DNA of 43,940 nucleotides from Lysobacteraceae bacterium (lineage in GTDB: Bacteria; Pseudomonadota; Gammaproteobacteria; Xanthomonadales; Xanthomonadaceae), in contig QBLY01000023.1 in the NCBI GenBank assembly GCA_003241895.1, positions 1 to 43,940 on the forward strand, in the 5' to 3' direction. The notes beneath the pieces were generated by a model, which had not been told where the DNA came from, searched no databases, and saw only the letters and a list, made by a program, of their open reading frames with translations. The stretch's first letter is position 1. The number at the start of each line of letters is the position of its first letter. The position numbers were made by a program, and so were the translations under genes. Of the stretch, positions 28,772 to 39,107 are shown piece after piece.

Positions 28772-29002
28772 CTACCGGATGGCGATGAACCCGCGCACGG
28801 CCTGGGCATCGAAAGGCCAATCCAACTCCACGCCGGTGTCCTCGCGGCGCAGGACCGGGATGCGCTCGCCATAGCGGGCCTGCAGGCCCAGGTCGTCGTC
28901 AATCCACAGCGGGGCGAAGTCGGGCACGCCGGCCGCGGCCAACACGTCCCATGCCTGGTCGCACAGTTGGCAGTTGTCGCGCTGGATCAAGGTGAGCTTC
29001 AT
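28772..29002 (-). CDS. Small glutaredoxin-like protein
   Basis: A 76-residue thioredoxin-fold protein that starts MKLTLIQRDNCQLCDQAWDV with a CxxC redox motif at residues 11-14. It continues with ERIPVLRREDTGVEL, containing the cis-proline region. This short DUF836-type glutaredoxin is common in gammaproteobacteria. The ATG at 29002 is used; the upstream open frame is antisense to sdaA. It is divergent from sdaA. Confidence 0.88.
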   Translation of the reverse strand: MKLTLIQRDNCQLCDQAWDVLAAAGVPDFAPLWIDDDLGLQARYGERIPVLRREDTGVELDWPFDAQAVRGFIAIR

Positions 29003-29050
29003 CGGGTGGCGCCGTTCGCCGGCGTACAGTCTGGTTTGCGGCAAGGCGCA

Positions 29051-29056
29051 TAGAAT
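29051..29056 (+). promoter_or_regulatory. Candidate -10 box for sdaA
   Basis: TAGAAT lies 27 nt upstream of the sdaA ATG, within a TAGAATACGCC context similar to the WGR-gene box. A -35 match is not seen. Confidence 0.3.
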
Positions 29057-29083
29057 ACGCCGTCTTCCCCGGAACCCGTGACC

Positions 29084-30466
<1,383 letters not shown>

Positions 30467-30496
30467 GTCCGCCCGCACCGGCAAACGGGGCTTGCC

Positions 30497-33400
30497 TTGT
30501 CCCGGCGCTGGGTTGATATTCAAAGCCGACCCCAATCCGCGCTGGTCCCCGCCTTGTCAGTCCCGCGTTGTGCCGCACCGCTGATTGCCACGCTCCTGCT
30601 CGCCGCAGGCAGCGAGCCCGCCAACGCGCTCGATCCGGACAAGGCCTTCCACCACTACGTCCGCAACACCTGGAGCATTGAACAGGGCCTGCCGCAGATC
30701 AGCGCCCTGGCCATCGCCCAGGACCGGCAGGGCTATCTGTGGGTGGGCACCCAGGCGGGGCTGGCGCGCTTCGACGGCGTGCAGTTCACCAGCTTCAATC
30801 CCGAGACCACGCCCGGCCTGGCCGGCATCTGGATCAGCGACCTGCACGTGGACCGGGCCAACCGGCTGTGGGTGGCGACCTACCGGGGCCTGTCGGTGTA
30901 CGAGGACGGCAAGTTCCGCATCGTCCCCGTGGTGGGCGCGGCGGCCGGCAACAGCCTCGATACGCGCGACATCGAGCCGATGGCCGATGGCCGGCTGATG
31001 GTGGCGGCCCCCGAGGGCGTCTACGAGGCCACCGAAAACGGCCTGGTGCTCAGGCAGCGGCTGGCCTACCCGGCGAGCGTGCTGATGGCGCGCGAGGACG
31101 AGCTCTGGGTGGGCAGCCGCGGCAGGGTTTACCGCATCGCCGGCGATACCACCGCGGTGATGCCGCTACCCGAGGGCGACGGCGACACCGTGGTCACCCA
31201 GCTGCAAGAGTCACAGGGCCGGCTGTGGGCCGGCACCAGCGCCGGCCTGTTCTACCGGCAGGGTGACGCCTGGCTGCGGCACGAGGGCGGCGCGCCGCTG
31301 TCGTCGTCGCCGATCGAATCGATGCTCGAGGACGCCGACGGCAACCTGTGGGTCGGCATGGTGCAGGACCTGGCGCGGCTGCAGGCGGGTCGGCTGAAGG
31401 AACTGGTGAAAAGCCCCGGCGCCGGCCCGTCGGTGCGGGCGCTGTTCGAGGACCGCGAAGGCAACTTGTGGTTGGGCAGCCAATGGGAAGGCCTGACCCG
31501 GATGTGGAACGGCTGGACGCGGCGCTACGGCCCACGCGAGGGCCTGGAAGACTCCACCCTGTGGTCGGTGGCGCGCGGGCCCGACGGCCGCACCTGGGCC
31601 GGCACCAACAGCGGCCTGAGCGTTCTGGAGAACGGCCGCTTCCGGCAGGTGGTCGCGGGCGGCGACCTGCCCCATCCCAACGCCTATACCCTGCTTGCGG
31701 AAGACAACGCGGTGTGGATCGGAACGCGGCGCGGCGTGGCGGTATTGCACGGCGACCGGCTGGAAACGCCCGACATCCTGGCGCCGATGCGCAGCGCCCA
31801 GATCAACGGCATGGTGCGCGACCGCGCCGGTGCGCTGTGGTTCGCCACCACCCAGGGACTGTTCCGGCTGCAGCGTGAGCAACTGACTCAGTTCGGCGTT
31901 GCCGAGGGACTCAGCGATCCGCGCACGCGCGTGCTGCTTGAAACCCGCGACGGCCGGCTGCTGCTCGGCACGCAGTCGGGGCTTTACGAGGTTTCGGGTG
32001 ATCGGGTGCTGCCCATCGGCCGGGACGGTGGCCTGCGCGCCGACCTGGACATCACGGCCATCTACGAACTCGATGACGGCAAGCTGGTGGTCGGCGCGCT
32101 GTCGGAGGAAATATTCCTGTTCGACGGCCAGGGCTGGACGGCGTTCGGCCTCGATTCGGGCATGCCCTTGAACTCCGCCTTCTTCATCACCCAAGACCGC
32201 AGCGGCTTCCTTTGGGTAGGCGGCATCCGCGGCATTTACCGGGTGCCGTTGGCGGACATGCTGGCGGTGGCAGCGGGCAGCGCCCAGCGGGTGCGCGGCG
32301 AAATGCTGCTCAACGAACGCGGGGACCGCCGGGGTGGCCAGAAAGGCTACTGCTGCAACGGCGCCGGCAACGCCAAGGGCTTCCAGTTCGACGGCGAGCT
32401 GTGGCTGCCGACCCGCGACGGCGTGGTGGTGATGTCCACCACCAACATCATCAAGAACCCGGTGGCGCCGCGCACCCTGATCGAACGCATCCGCGTCGGC
32501 GACCAGTGGCGCGACGCCGACCCCACGGCCAACTGGCAGCTGCCGCCTGAAAGCCGCGACCTGAGCTTCCAGTTCACCGTGCTGAGCTTCCAGGATCCCA
32601 ACAGCGTCGAACTGCGCTACCGCCTGGTGGGTTACGACCAGGACTGGCGCACCCTCGACGACACCAGCCGCCGCATCGTGAACTACACCAACCTGCCGCC
32701 GGGCGCCTATGTGTTCGAGGCGCTGGGCTCCAACAACGCCGGGGCGTGGAGCAAGGCGCCGGCGCAGCTGGGCTTCCGCATCCAGCCGCGCTTCCAGGAA
32801 ACGCCGCTTTTCTATCTGCTGCTGGCCGCCCTGCTGGGCAGCGTGGTGTACGCCGGCTACCGCCTGCAGCTGTCGGCCCACCGCCGCCAGCGGCTGGCGC
32901 TTGAACAGCTGGTTGGCCAGCGTACCGAGGCGCTGGAAGTGGCCAACGTGCGGCTGGAGGAGGCCAGCCAGACCGACCCGCTCACCGGACTGCGCAACCG
33001 CCGCTACCTGGCGACCCAGATCCCGGCCGACATCGCCTTCTACGACCGGGAGTCGGTGCGCCGCGGCACCCCGGGCGAAGTGATGGTGTTCGCGCTGGTG
33101 GACATCGACTACTTCAAGGCCGTGAACGACCGGCACGGGCATGCCAGCGGCGACCGGCTGCTGCAGCAGTTCGCGCAGGTGCTGGGCCAACTGGTGCGCA
33201 CCGGCGACTACGTGGCGCGCTGGGGCGGCGAGGAGTTCCTGGTCGTGTTCCGGCCCATGCAGAACCGCAACATCCCGATCCTGGGCGAACGCATCCGCGA
33301 CGCCGTGGCGCGGCATCGCTTCGCCGTGGGTACCGACGAGCCGCTGTCCATGACCTGCTCGGTGGGCCTGGTGGAATGCCCGCTGTTCCGCGACGCCCGC

Positions 33401-33640
33401 GGCAGCCTGGGCTGGGAACAGGTGGTCGAAATAGCCGACCAAGCGCTTTATTTCGTCAAGAACCACGGGCGCAACGGCTGGGCCGCGTTCCGGCCGCGGG
33501 TGGGCAGCGACCTGCCCGAGCTCGCCCAGGCACTGGCGCAGGACCCGGCCAGGCAGGTGGTGTTGGGCCGCGTGCAGCTGATGGCTTCGACCACGCTGTC
33601 GGGCCTGCCGGCCCCGCCGACGCAAGCACCGCGCCCCTAG
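30497..33640 (+). CDS. Periplasmic beta-propeller/Y_Y_Y sensor diguanylate cyclase
   Basis: A 1047-residue membrane protein predicted to make c-di-GMP in response to a periplasmic signal. After a signal peptide ending near EPANA (about residue 45) come at least 13 Reg_prop-like blades (pattern xLWVGTxxGL), enough for two seven-bladed propellers. A Y_Y_Y domain lies at about 685-760, a membrane helix at about 770-791, then a coiled linker and GGDEF. The active motif is GGEEF at 910-914 with an intact inhibitory RxxD site (RTGD, 901-904). An adjacent Cys pair (619-620) lies in the propeller. The TTG at 30497 follows ACGGGG, but a possible promoter overlaps it and a TTG at 30554 would give a cleaner signal peptide, so the start is uncertain. 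Confidence 0.92.
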   Translation: MSRRWVDIQSRPQSALVPALSVPRCAAPLIATLLLAAGSEPANALDPDKAFHHYVRNTWSIEQGLPQISALAIAQDRQGYLWVGTQAGLARFDGVQFTSFNPETTPGLAGIWISDLHVDRANRLWVATYRGLSVYEDGKFRIVPVVGAAAGNSLDTRDIEPMADGRLMVAAPEGVYEATENGLVLRQRLAYPASVLMAREDELWVGSRGRVYRIAGDTTAVMPLPEGDGDTVVTQLQESQGRLWAGTSAGLFYRQGDAWLRHEGGAPLSSSPIESMLEDADGNLWVGMVQDLARLQAGRLKELVKSPGAGPSVRALFEDREGNLWLGSQWEGLTRMWNGWTRRYGPREGLEDSTLWSVARGPDGRTWAGTNSGLSVLENGRFRQVVAGGDLPHPNAYTLLAEDNAVWIGTRRGVAVLHGDRLETPDILAPMRSAQINGMVRDRAGALWFATTQGLFRLQREQLTQFGVAEGLSDPRTRVLLETRDGRLLLGTQSGLYEVSGDRVLPIGRDGGLRADLDITAIYELDDGKLVVGALSEEIFLFDGQGWTAFGLDSGMPLNSAFFITQDRSGFLWVGGIRGIYRVPLADMLAVAAGSAQRVRGEMLLNERGDRRGGQKGYCCNGAGNAKGFQFDGELWLPTRDGVVVMSTTNIIKNPVAPRTLIERIRVGDQWRDADPTANWQLPPESRDLSFQFTVLSFQDPNSVELRYRLVGYDQDWRTLDDTSRRIVNYTNLPPGAYVFEALGSNNAGAWSKAPAQLGFRIQPRFQETPLFYLLLAALLGSVVYAGYRLQLSAHRRQRLALEQLVGQRTEALEVANVRLEEASQTDPLTGLRNRRYLATQIPADIAFYDRESVRRGTPGEVMVFALVDIDYFKAVNDRHGHASGDRLLQQFAQVLGQLVRTGDYVARWGGEEFLVVFRPMQNRNIPILGERIRDAVARHRFAVGTDEPLSMTCSVGLVECPLFRDARGSLGWEQVVEIADQALYFVKNHGRNGWAAFRPRVGSDLPELAQALAQDPARQVVLGRVQLMASTTLSGLPAPPTQAPRP

Positions 33641-33661
33641 TTCCGGCGCGAGCGTCAGCCT

Positions 33662-35884
33662 ATGCTGGCTTCAATGCAAGCACCCCCGCGCTTACCGCTG
33701 ATGTTCTTCCTGCTGGTGGCGCTGTATGCCGCGGGCGGCGCCTATTCCAGCTTCCTGCTCGATGGCCCCGGCGAAGTGGCGCTGTTCTGGCCGGCTTCGG
33801 GCGTGGCGCTGGCGGGCGTGGTGCGATTCGGACTGCGCTGGGCCCTCTTCGTGCCGCTGGGCGGCCTGTTGGTGCACCTGCTGTTCGATCCCGTGTCCAT
33901 GGTCTTCCTGCCCTATTCGCTGGCCAGCAATTTCATCGGCGTGCTGGTCGGCGGTTGGCTGGTGCTGCGGCAGCCGCGGCAGGCGCCGCTGACGGTGATG
34001 TTCGGCCTGCGCGCGCTGCTGGGCGGCGTGGTGATGGCGCTGCTGTCGGCCAGCATTGGCGCGTTCGGCCTGCTGCAGGCCGGGGAGGTAACGCTCGACG
34101 TGCTGCCCGCCGCCGGCCTGCGCTGGTTCCTGGGCGACCTGCTGGGCGTGGCCAGCGTGGCGCCCGCGATGATGATCGCCCTGTCGCACAACGACCCGCG
34201 CATGCCCCGCGCCGATCGCGCCGGCTACGCCCCCGAAACCGAACACCTGCTCTGGAACATCTCCATCACCGCCAGCTTCCTGCTGATGGCGTGGGCCGGC
34301 AGCAGCGGCGGCCACTACGCGCTGGGCCTGGTGGCGCTGCCGCTGGGCGTGCTGGTCTGGAGCGCCATCCGCTTCCCGCCGCTGCACACGGCCGTGGCCA
34401 TCGCCATCACCATGCTGCTGATCGCCGGCATGGCCGGCCTGGGCCTGGCCGGATACCCGGCCCCGGAGGCCACGCGCGACGCCCTGAACCTGCTGGCCTT
34501 CCTGATCGTGGTGGCGGTGCTGCCGATGATCCTGGCCTTCGCCATGCACCAGCAGCGCGTCACCGCCGCCACGCTGACCTATCGCGCCAACATAGACCCG
34601 CTCACCGGGCTGGCCAACCGCAATGCCTTCGAGGAAAAGGTGCGTGCGGAGCTGGCCAATCCCTCCGCCCTGCCCATGGCGCTGGCCTACCTGGACCTGG
34701 ACCACTTCAAGCTGATCAACGACACCGCCAGCCACGTGGCCGGCGACGCGGTGATCCGCGGCGTGGCCGGCATCATCGAGGCGCACCGCCACCGCGACGA
34801 CCTGCTGGCGCGGACCGGCGGGGACGAATTCGCACTGCTGCTGCGCAACTGCTCGCCGATGGTGGCCGAGGACCGCGCACGCGCCCTGCTCCGCGCCATC
34901 GAAGGCTACCGCTGCGGCTGGGACGGCCAGATGCTGGCCAGCACCGCCAGCGTCGGCCTGGTGGCGTTCCTGCCGGGCCAGGCCGAATATGCGCAGCTGT
35001 TGTCGCAGGCAGACGCGGCCTGCTTCACCGCCAAGGAACAGGGCGGCAACCGGGTCTGCCAAGCCAGCCTGGACGGCGGTGAAATGCTCGACCGCACGTC
35101 GGCCATGCGTTGGGTGGTGCGCATCCGCGAAGCACTCGAACACCATGCAATGGAATTGCACTGCCAGAGCATCGTCCCACTGCGCGACAACGGCGACCGT
35201 GGCCGCCACTTCGAGGTACTGGTACGCCTGCGCGACCCGCGCAGCGGCCAACTGATGATGCCGTCCGAATTCATGCCCGCCGCCGAGCGCTTCAACCTGG
35301 TGACGCGCATCGACCGCGAGGTGATCGGCCTGACCCTGGCCTGGCTGGAGGCCAACCCGGTGGCGGCGGCATCGGTGTCCACCTGCTGCATCAACCTGTC
35401 GGGCGACGCGCTGATCGACGAGGGTTTCATCGGCTTCGTCGCCGAGCGCCTGCGCCGCAGCAGCTTCCCCGGCGAGCGGCTGTGCTTCGAAGTCACCGAA
35501 ACCAGCGCGGTGCGTGACCTGGCGCGCGCGCAGCGCTTCATCACCGAGATGCGCGCACTGGGATGCCGGTTCGCACTGGACGACTTCGGCACCGGGTTCT
35601 GTTCGTTCAACTACGTGCGCGCGCTGGACGTGGACTACTTCAAGATCGACGGCAGCTTCGTGCGCGACATGGATTCCTCGCCGCTGGCCGAGGCGGTGGT
35701 GCGTTCGATCAACGAGATCGCCCACGTGCTGGACAAGCGCAGCATCGCCGAGCACACCGAATCCGAACGCGATCGCCAGGCCCTGATCGCGCTGGGCGTG
35801 GACTATGCGCAGGGCTTCGGCATCGACCGCCCCATGCCGATCGCCGACTATTTCGCCAAGCCGTTCCCGGGCCTGATGCCGTGA
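33662..35884 (+). CDS. MASE1-GGDEF-EAL c-di-GMP signalling protein
   Basis: A 740-residue inner-membrane protein. The first 300 residues hold about eight hydrophobic helices of MASE1 type. The GGDEF domain has a full GGDEF motif (386-390) but the inhibitory site reads HRDD in place of RxxD. The EAL domain reads EVL at 518-520 instead of EAL, while other catalytic landmarks are kept: CINLSGDAL, CFEVTETSAV, ALDDFGTGFCSFNYV, DYFKIDGSFV and AQGFG. Phosphodiesterase activity is therefore plausible and cyclase activity possible. It starts 22 nt after the previous diguanylate cyclase gene; ATG 33662 or 33674 could be used. Confidence 0.92.
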   Translation: MLASMQAPPRLPLMFFLLVALYAAGGAYSSFLLDGPGEVALFWPASGVALAGVVRFGLRWALFVPLGGLLVHLLFDPVSMVFLPYSLASNFIGVLVGGWLVLRQPRQAPLTVMFGLRALLGGVVMALLSASIGAFGLLQAGEVTLDVLPAAGLRWFLGDLLGVASVAPAMMIALSHNDPRMPRADRAGYAPETEHLLWNISITASFLLMAWAGSSGGHYALGLVALPLGVLVWSAIRFPPLHTAVAIAITMLLIAGMAGLGLAGYPAPEATRDALNLLAFLIVVAVLPMILAFAMHQQRVTAATLTYRANIDPLTGLANRNAFEEKVRAELANPSALPMALAYLDLDHFKLINDTASHVAGDAVIRGVAGIIEAHRHRDDLLARTGGDEFALLLRNCSPMVAEDRARALLRAIEGYRCGWDGQMLASTASVGLVAFLPGQAEYAQLLSQADAACFTAKEQGGNRVCQASLDGGEMLDRTSAMRWVVRIREALEHHAMELHCQSIVPLRDNGDRGRHFEVLVRLRDPRSGQLMMPSEFMPAAERFNLVTRIDREVIGLTLAWLEANPVAAASVSTCCINLSGDALIDEGFIGFVAERLRRSSFPGERLCFEVTETSAVRDLARAQRFITEMRALGCRFALDDFGTGFCSFNYVRALDVDYFKIDGSFVRDMDSSPLAEAVVRSINEIAHVLDKRSIAEHTESERDRQALIALGVDYAQGFGIDRPMPIADYFAKPFPGLMP

Positions 35885-36669
35885 GCAGCAGGCGCTGGTC
35901 GGCGCTGCTGCTGGCGCTTTGCCCCTGTTTTGCGCTGGCGCAATCCGAAGGCCCGGTAGGGCTGGTGATGGTGCGTGAGGGCCAAACGTGGGTGGCCTAC
36001 GCCGACAACCGCCTCGGCGGCCCGGTGGAAGTGGAGCTCAGTGCCAGCGAGCTGACCGGCATGGACACCGACGCGGCCCTGCCGCTGCGCCGGGTGTTGC
36101 CGCCGCGGCAGCGGGTGGCGCTGCTGCGCATGACGGCCGGCGGATCGGGCGGACGCCATGCACTGCAGCTTGACGCGACGCCCGGCGAGCCCGGCCAGGT
36201 GGCGCGCGACGTGGTGTATTCGCTGCCCGTGGACGAAGCGCGGTTCGAACTGGGCCAGGGTTTCCACGGCGGCTTCAGCCACCAGGACGAAGCCAACCGC
36301 TACGCGGTGGACCTGATCGTGGCCGAGGGCACCCCGGTGCTGGCCGCCCGCGACGGCGTGGTGATGCAGGCCATTTCGGGATTCCGCGAAGGCGGTGCCG
36401 ACGTGGCGCTGGCAGACCGCGCCAACCAGATCCGGGTGCTGCACGAAGACGGCAGCATGGCGCTGTATGCGCACCTGCAGGAAGCGGCGGTGTTCGTGCG
36501 CACAGGCGACCGGGTCACGCTGGGCCAGGTGATCGGCCGCACCGGCAGCACCGGCTTTTCCACCGGGCCGCACCTGCACTTCGCAGTGCAGGTGAACGGC
36601 GGCATGCGGCTGGTGTCCATTCCCTTCCGCATGATCGGGCCCGACGGCTTCCTGCCGCTGCGGCGCTGA
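35881..36669 (+). CDS. Secreted M23 family metallopeptidase
   Basis: A 262-residue exported LytM/M23-domain protein with a signal peptide ending near FALA (residue 20). A beta-rich domain covers about 25-115 and the peptidase domain about 120-255. Zinc-site motifs are GGFSHQDEANRYAVDL, GTPVLAARDGVVMQ, MALYAHLQE and the second metal/catalytic motif TGPHLHFAVQ. It may cut peptidoglycan cross-bridges. The GTG start at 35881 overlaps the stop of the GGDEF-EAL gene (GTGA), so its production is coupled to that signalling protein. Confidence 0.9.
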   Translation: MSSRRWSALLLALCPCFALAQSEGPVGLVMVREGQTWVAYADNRLGGPVEVELSASELTGMDTDAALPLRRVLPPRQRVALLRMTAGGSGGRHALQLDATPGEPGQVARDVVYSLPVDEARFELGQGFHGGFSHQDEANRYAVDLIVAEGTPVLAARDGVVMQAISGFREGGADVALADRANQIRVLHEDGSMALYAHLQEAAVFVRTGDRVTLGQVIGRTGSTGFSTGPHLHFAVQVNGGMRLVSIPFRMIGPDGFLPLRR

Positions 36670-36682
36670 GGCCGCGGCGGGG

Positions 36683-38962
36683 TCAGAAGGCGTAGCGCAC
36701 CACGAACTGGTACACGCGGCCGGCCGATTCGGTTTCGATCTCGTACTCGTCGTAGTCGCGGTTGACCTGGTCGTCGAAGGTGTTGAACTTGTCGAAAATC
36801 TCGTCCTTGGAGCTATCGAGCAGGTTCGACCCGGTCAGGCGCAGGGTCCACTGGTCGCCCAACCGCTTCTCGATGAACATCTCCAGGTCGCCGCCGTACG
36901 AAGTGACGATCTCCCTGCCCACGATGCGCCCGAACGCTTCGCCCTGCTTGCGGTAGCTGGCGCCGAACGAAGCGGCCAGCGTCGGCAGCTGCTGGATGAA
37001 ACCGGCGTTGAAGACGTGGTTGGACTGGTCGTTGAACTTGCGCTTGCCGAACAGGTCGTCGATCCCGGAGTCGAGCCAGGAGTAGTTGAAGAAGACACCG
37101 GTATTGTCCAAGCCCAGCGCCGTGAGCGGCGTGGACAGGTCGAGTTCGACGCCCCACACCTCGCCGTCGCCGGTGTTGCGCGGCTGCAGCACGAAGGTGC
37201 CCGGGCCTTCGTCACCCTCCACACCCGTATTGGCGATCTCGATCAGGTTGCTGATGTCGCGGTAGAAGGCGTTGACGCCCACCACGCCGCGGCTGCCCAG
37301 GCGACGCTCCCAGCCCAGGTCCAGGCCCCAGGCGGTCTCGGGCTCGAGGTCGGGGTTGCCCAGCAGGTCGTTGTCGCCCAGCTCGGCCAGGATCAGCGCC
37401 GGCGAGATCTGGTCGAAGCCGGGGCGACGCATGGTGCGCGCGACCGACGCGGTGATGCGTTGGGTATCGTCAAGGTTCCAGCGCAGGTGCGCCGACGGGA
37501 GGAACACGCCGTAGTCGTTCTCGGCCAGGGCGTCCGCCGGCGCCACGGTGAGATCGTTGATCTCCACGTCGGTCTGCTGGTAGCGCAGGCCCGCCTCCCA
37601 TTCCATCGCGCCCGACTCGCCGCTGAGCTTCGCGAACGGTTCGATGCGGGTTTCCGTGATGGTGTTCAGGCCACCGTCCAGCGGCAGGAACGGGCCGAAG
37701 GTGCCGGGGATCACCGGCGAAGGCGCCGGGGCATTGGGGATGGTGATGCGATTGCGGTCGGCGGTGATCGACGTGTCGCGGTCCTTGCGCGTGGCCTCCA
37801 CGCCCAAGCGCAGCTCGGCGCGACCAACGTCGCGCGTGTGGCGGACCTCACCCGACAGTTCGCGGTCCTGGATGTCCACGTAGGTGCGGTCGCCGGTGTA
37901 GCGGTCGGCTTCGGGGAACGGATTGGCGTCGCGCAGGTATTCGAACTCGTCCTCGAGCTCGTACTGCTCGTCGTCGATGCCGGCATAGCCCAGGCGCACG
38001 CGCGTTTCGCCGCCGGCGGCCTGCCATTCGTACTGGGCGCCGACCTGGTAATTGTCGGTGCGGATGTCGAGGTCGTTGACGTTCACGCTGATGAGGTTGG
38101 CCTGGGTCTCGATGCCGCCGCGATACTCCAGCGAGTCCTCGTCCTGCAGGCGATCGGTGCGCACGAAGAAAGCATTCAGGCCGAGCTTGCCCGGACCGAC
38201 GTCGGCGGTGTAGTCGAGGTTGAGCGAATAATCGTCTCCGCTGCGGGTGTCGGTCTGCACTTCGGTGTTGTCCAGCGTGCCGCCCGGCGCGTCGTAGCGT
38301 TCGCTGAACTTGAGCTTGGGGTTTCGCCGGCCCTGGGTGCTGGCGCCCACCAGCAATTGGCCACCCAGGGCTTCGCCGCCCCAGACCACGCCCAGCGTCG
38401 GCTCGATCTCGTCGTCCGGGTACAGGGCGGCGCCGGCGCGGATGTAGCCGCCGTCCAGTGAATAGCCGTCGCGCAGCACGATGTTGAGCGCACCGGCGAT
38501 GGCGTCACCGCTGCGGTCGGCCGAGGACGAGCGCACGATCTCGATGCGGTCCACCAGCTCGGCCGGGATGCGGTCCACGAAGAACGAGCGGTCGAAGCCG
38601 GCGCCGGGCACGCGGTTGCCGTTGATCAGGATCTGGGTATAGCCCGGGTCCAGGCCGCGCAGGCGCACGCCGTCGTATTCCAGGACGTCCGAGAGGAAGG
38701 CCACGCTGGGGACGCGCTTGAGCATGTCGCCGACGGTGACCGGCTCGAAGGCCTGGAAGAACTCCAGATCGTAGACCAGGGTGGCGGGCTCTTCGGTGCG
38801 GTCGCGGTAGATGATCTCGCCGCGCACTTCCAGCGCATCCAACTGGGCGGTGGAGCCGTCGGGCGAGGCAGACGCAGTGTCCTGCGCGGCGGCGGCGCCG
38901 GCGATGAGCAGGGCGCTGGCGATGGCGCGCGAAAGGCCGATGGCGAGAAGATTCTTTTTCAT
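36683..38962 (-). CDS. TonB-dependent outer-membrane receptor
   Basis: A 759-residue outer-membrane transporter. The signal peptide (MKKNLLAIGL to about residue 26) is followed by a plug domain (about 45-160) with VTVGDMLKRVPSVAFLSDV, GYTQILINGNRVPG and IEIVRSSSADRSGDAIAGAL. A 22-strand barrel follows and ends in the Phe-terminated VVRYAF, typical for BAM substrates. There is no N-terminal STN signalling extension. The ATG at 38962 has a GGGG-type ribosome site. It is divergent from a phytase-like lipoprotein gene, and both upstream regions carry a Pho-box-like element, so a phosphorylated organic ligand is a reasonable guess. Confidence 0.92.
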   Translation of the reverse strand: MKKNLLAIGLSRAIASALLIAGAAAAQDTASASPDGSTAQLDALEVRGEIIYRDRTEEPATLVYDLEFFQAFEPVTVGDMLKRVPSVAFLSDVLEYDGVRLRGLDPGYTQILINGNRVPGAGFDRSFFVDRIPAELVDRIEIVRSSSADRSGDAIAGALNIVLRDGYSLDGGYIRAGAALYPDDEIEPTLGVVWGGEALGGQLLVGASTQGRRNPKLKFSERYDAPGGTLDNTEVQTDTRSGDDYSLNLDYTADVGPGKLGLNAFFVRTDRLQDEDSLEYRGGIETQANLISVNVNDLDIRTDNYQVGAQYEWQAAGGETRVRLGYAGIDDEQYELEDEFEYLRDANPFPEADRYTGDRTYVDIQDRELSGEVRHTRDVGRAELRLGVEATRKDRDTSITADRNRITIPNAPAPSPVIPGTFGPFLPLDGGLNTITETRIEPFAKLSGESGAMEWEAGLRYQQTDVEINDLTVAPADALAENDYGVFLPSAHLRWNLDDTQRITASVARTMRRPGFDQISPALILAELGDNDLLGNPDLEPETAWGLDLGWERRLGSRGVVGVNAFYRDISNLIEIANTGVEGDEGPGTFVLQPRNTGDGEVWGVELDLSTPLTALGLDNTGVFFNYSWLDSGIDDLFGKRKFNDQSNHVFNAGFIQQLPTLAASFGASYRKQGEAFGRIVGREIVTSYGGDLEMFIEKRLGDQWTLRLTGSNLLDSSKDEIFDKFNTFDDQVNRDYDEYEIETESAGRVYQFVVRYAF

Positions 38963-38995
38963 GATCGTGGTTTTCCCCTGGAGTTGACCCAAGGC

Positions 38996-39029
38996 TTTGT
39001 ACGCCCCAACCATGGAGGAATTATGACGG
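38996..39029 (-). promoter_or_regulatory. Pho-box-like element and -10 box for the TonB receptor
   Basis: On the minus strand CCGTCAT-AATT-CCTCCAT (39012-39029) matches the PhoB direct-repeat layout 7+4+7. The first half has 6 of 7 and the second 4 of 7 matches to CTGTCAT. Ten nucleotides later comes TACAAA (38996-39001). No conventional -35 is present, as expected for a PhoB-activated promoter. Confidence 0.45.
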
Positions 39030-39036
39030 CACCCCT

Positions 39037-39070
39037 CTGTCACAAGACCGACGCCAAAGGGCGATATAAA
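39037..39070 (+). promoter_or_regulatory. Pho-box-like element and -10 box for the phytase-like gene
   Basis: CTGTCAC-AAGA-CCGACGC (39037-39054) has a perfect first PhoB half-site and a weak second one (4 of 7). After exactly 10 nt comes TATAAA (39065-39070), the same geometry as the E. coli phoA promoter as I recall it. It lies 37 nt upstream of the lipoprotein ATG. Confidence 0.5.
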
Positions 39071-39107
39071 CGTCATGCCCTTCTTCCCCGCCACCACGGA
39101 GCCAACG

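Noticed and set aside
31211-33625. 800-codon open frame antisense to the propeller diguanylate cyclase
   Set aside because: It is a compositional shadow of the coding strand, with no family motifs and no start signal.
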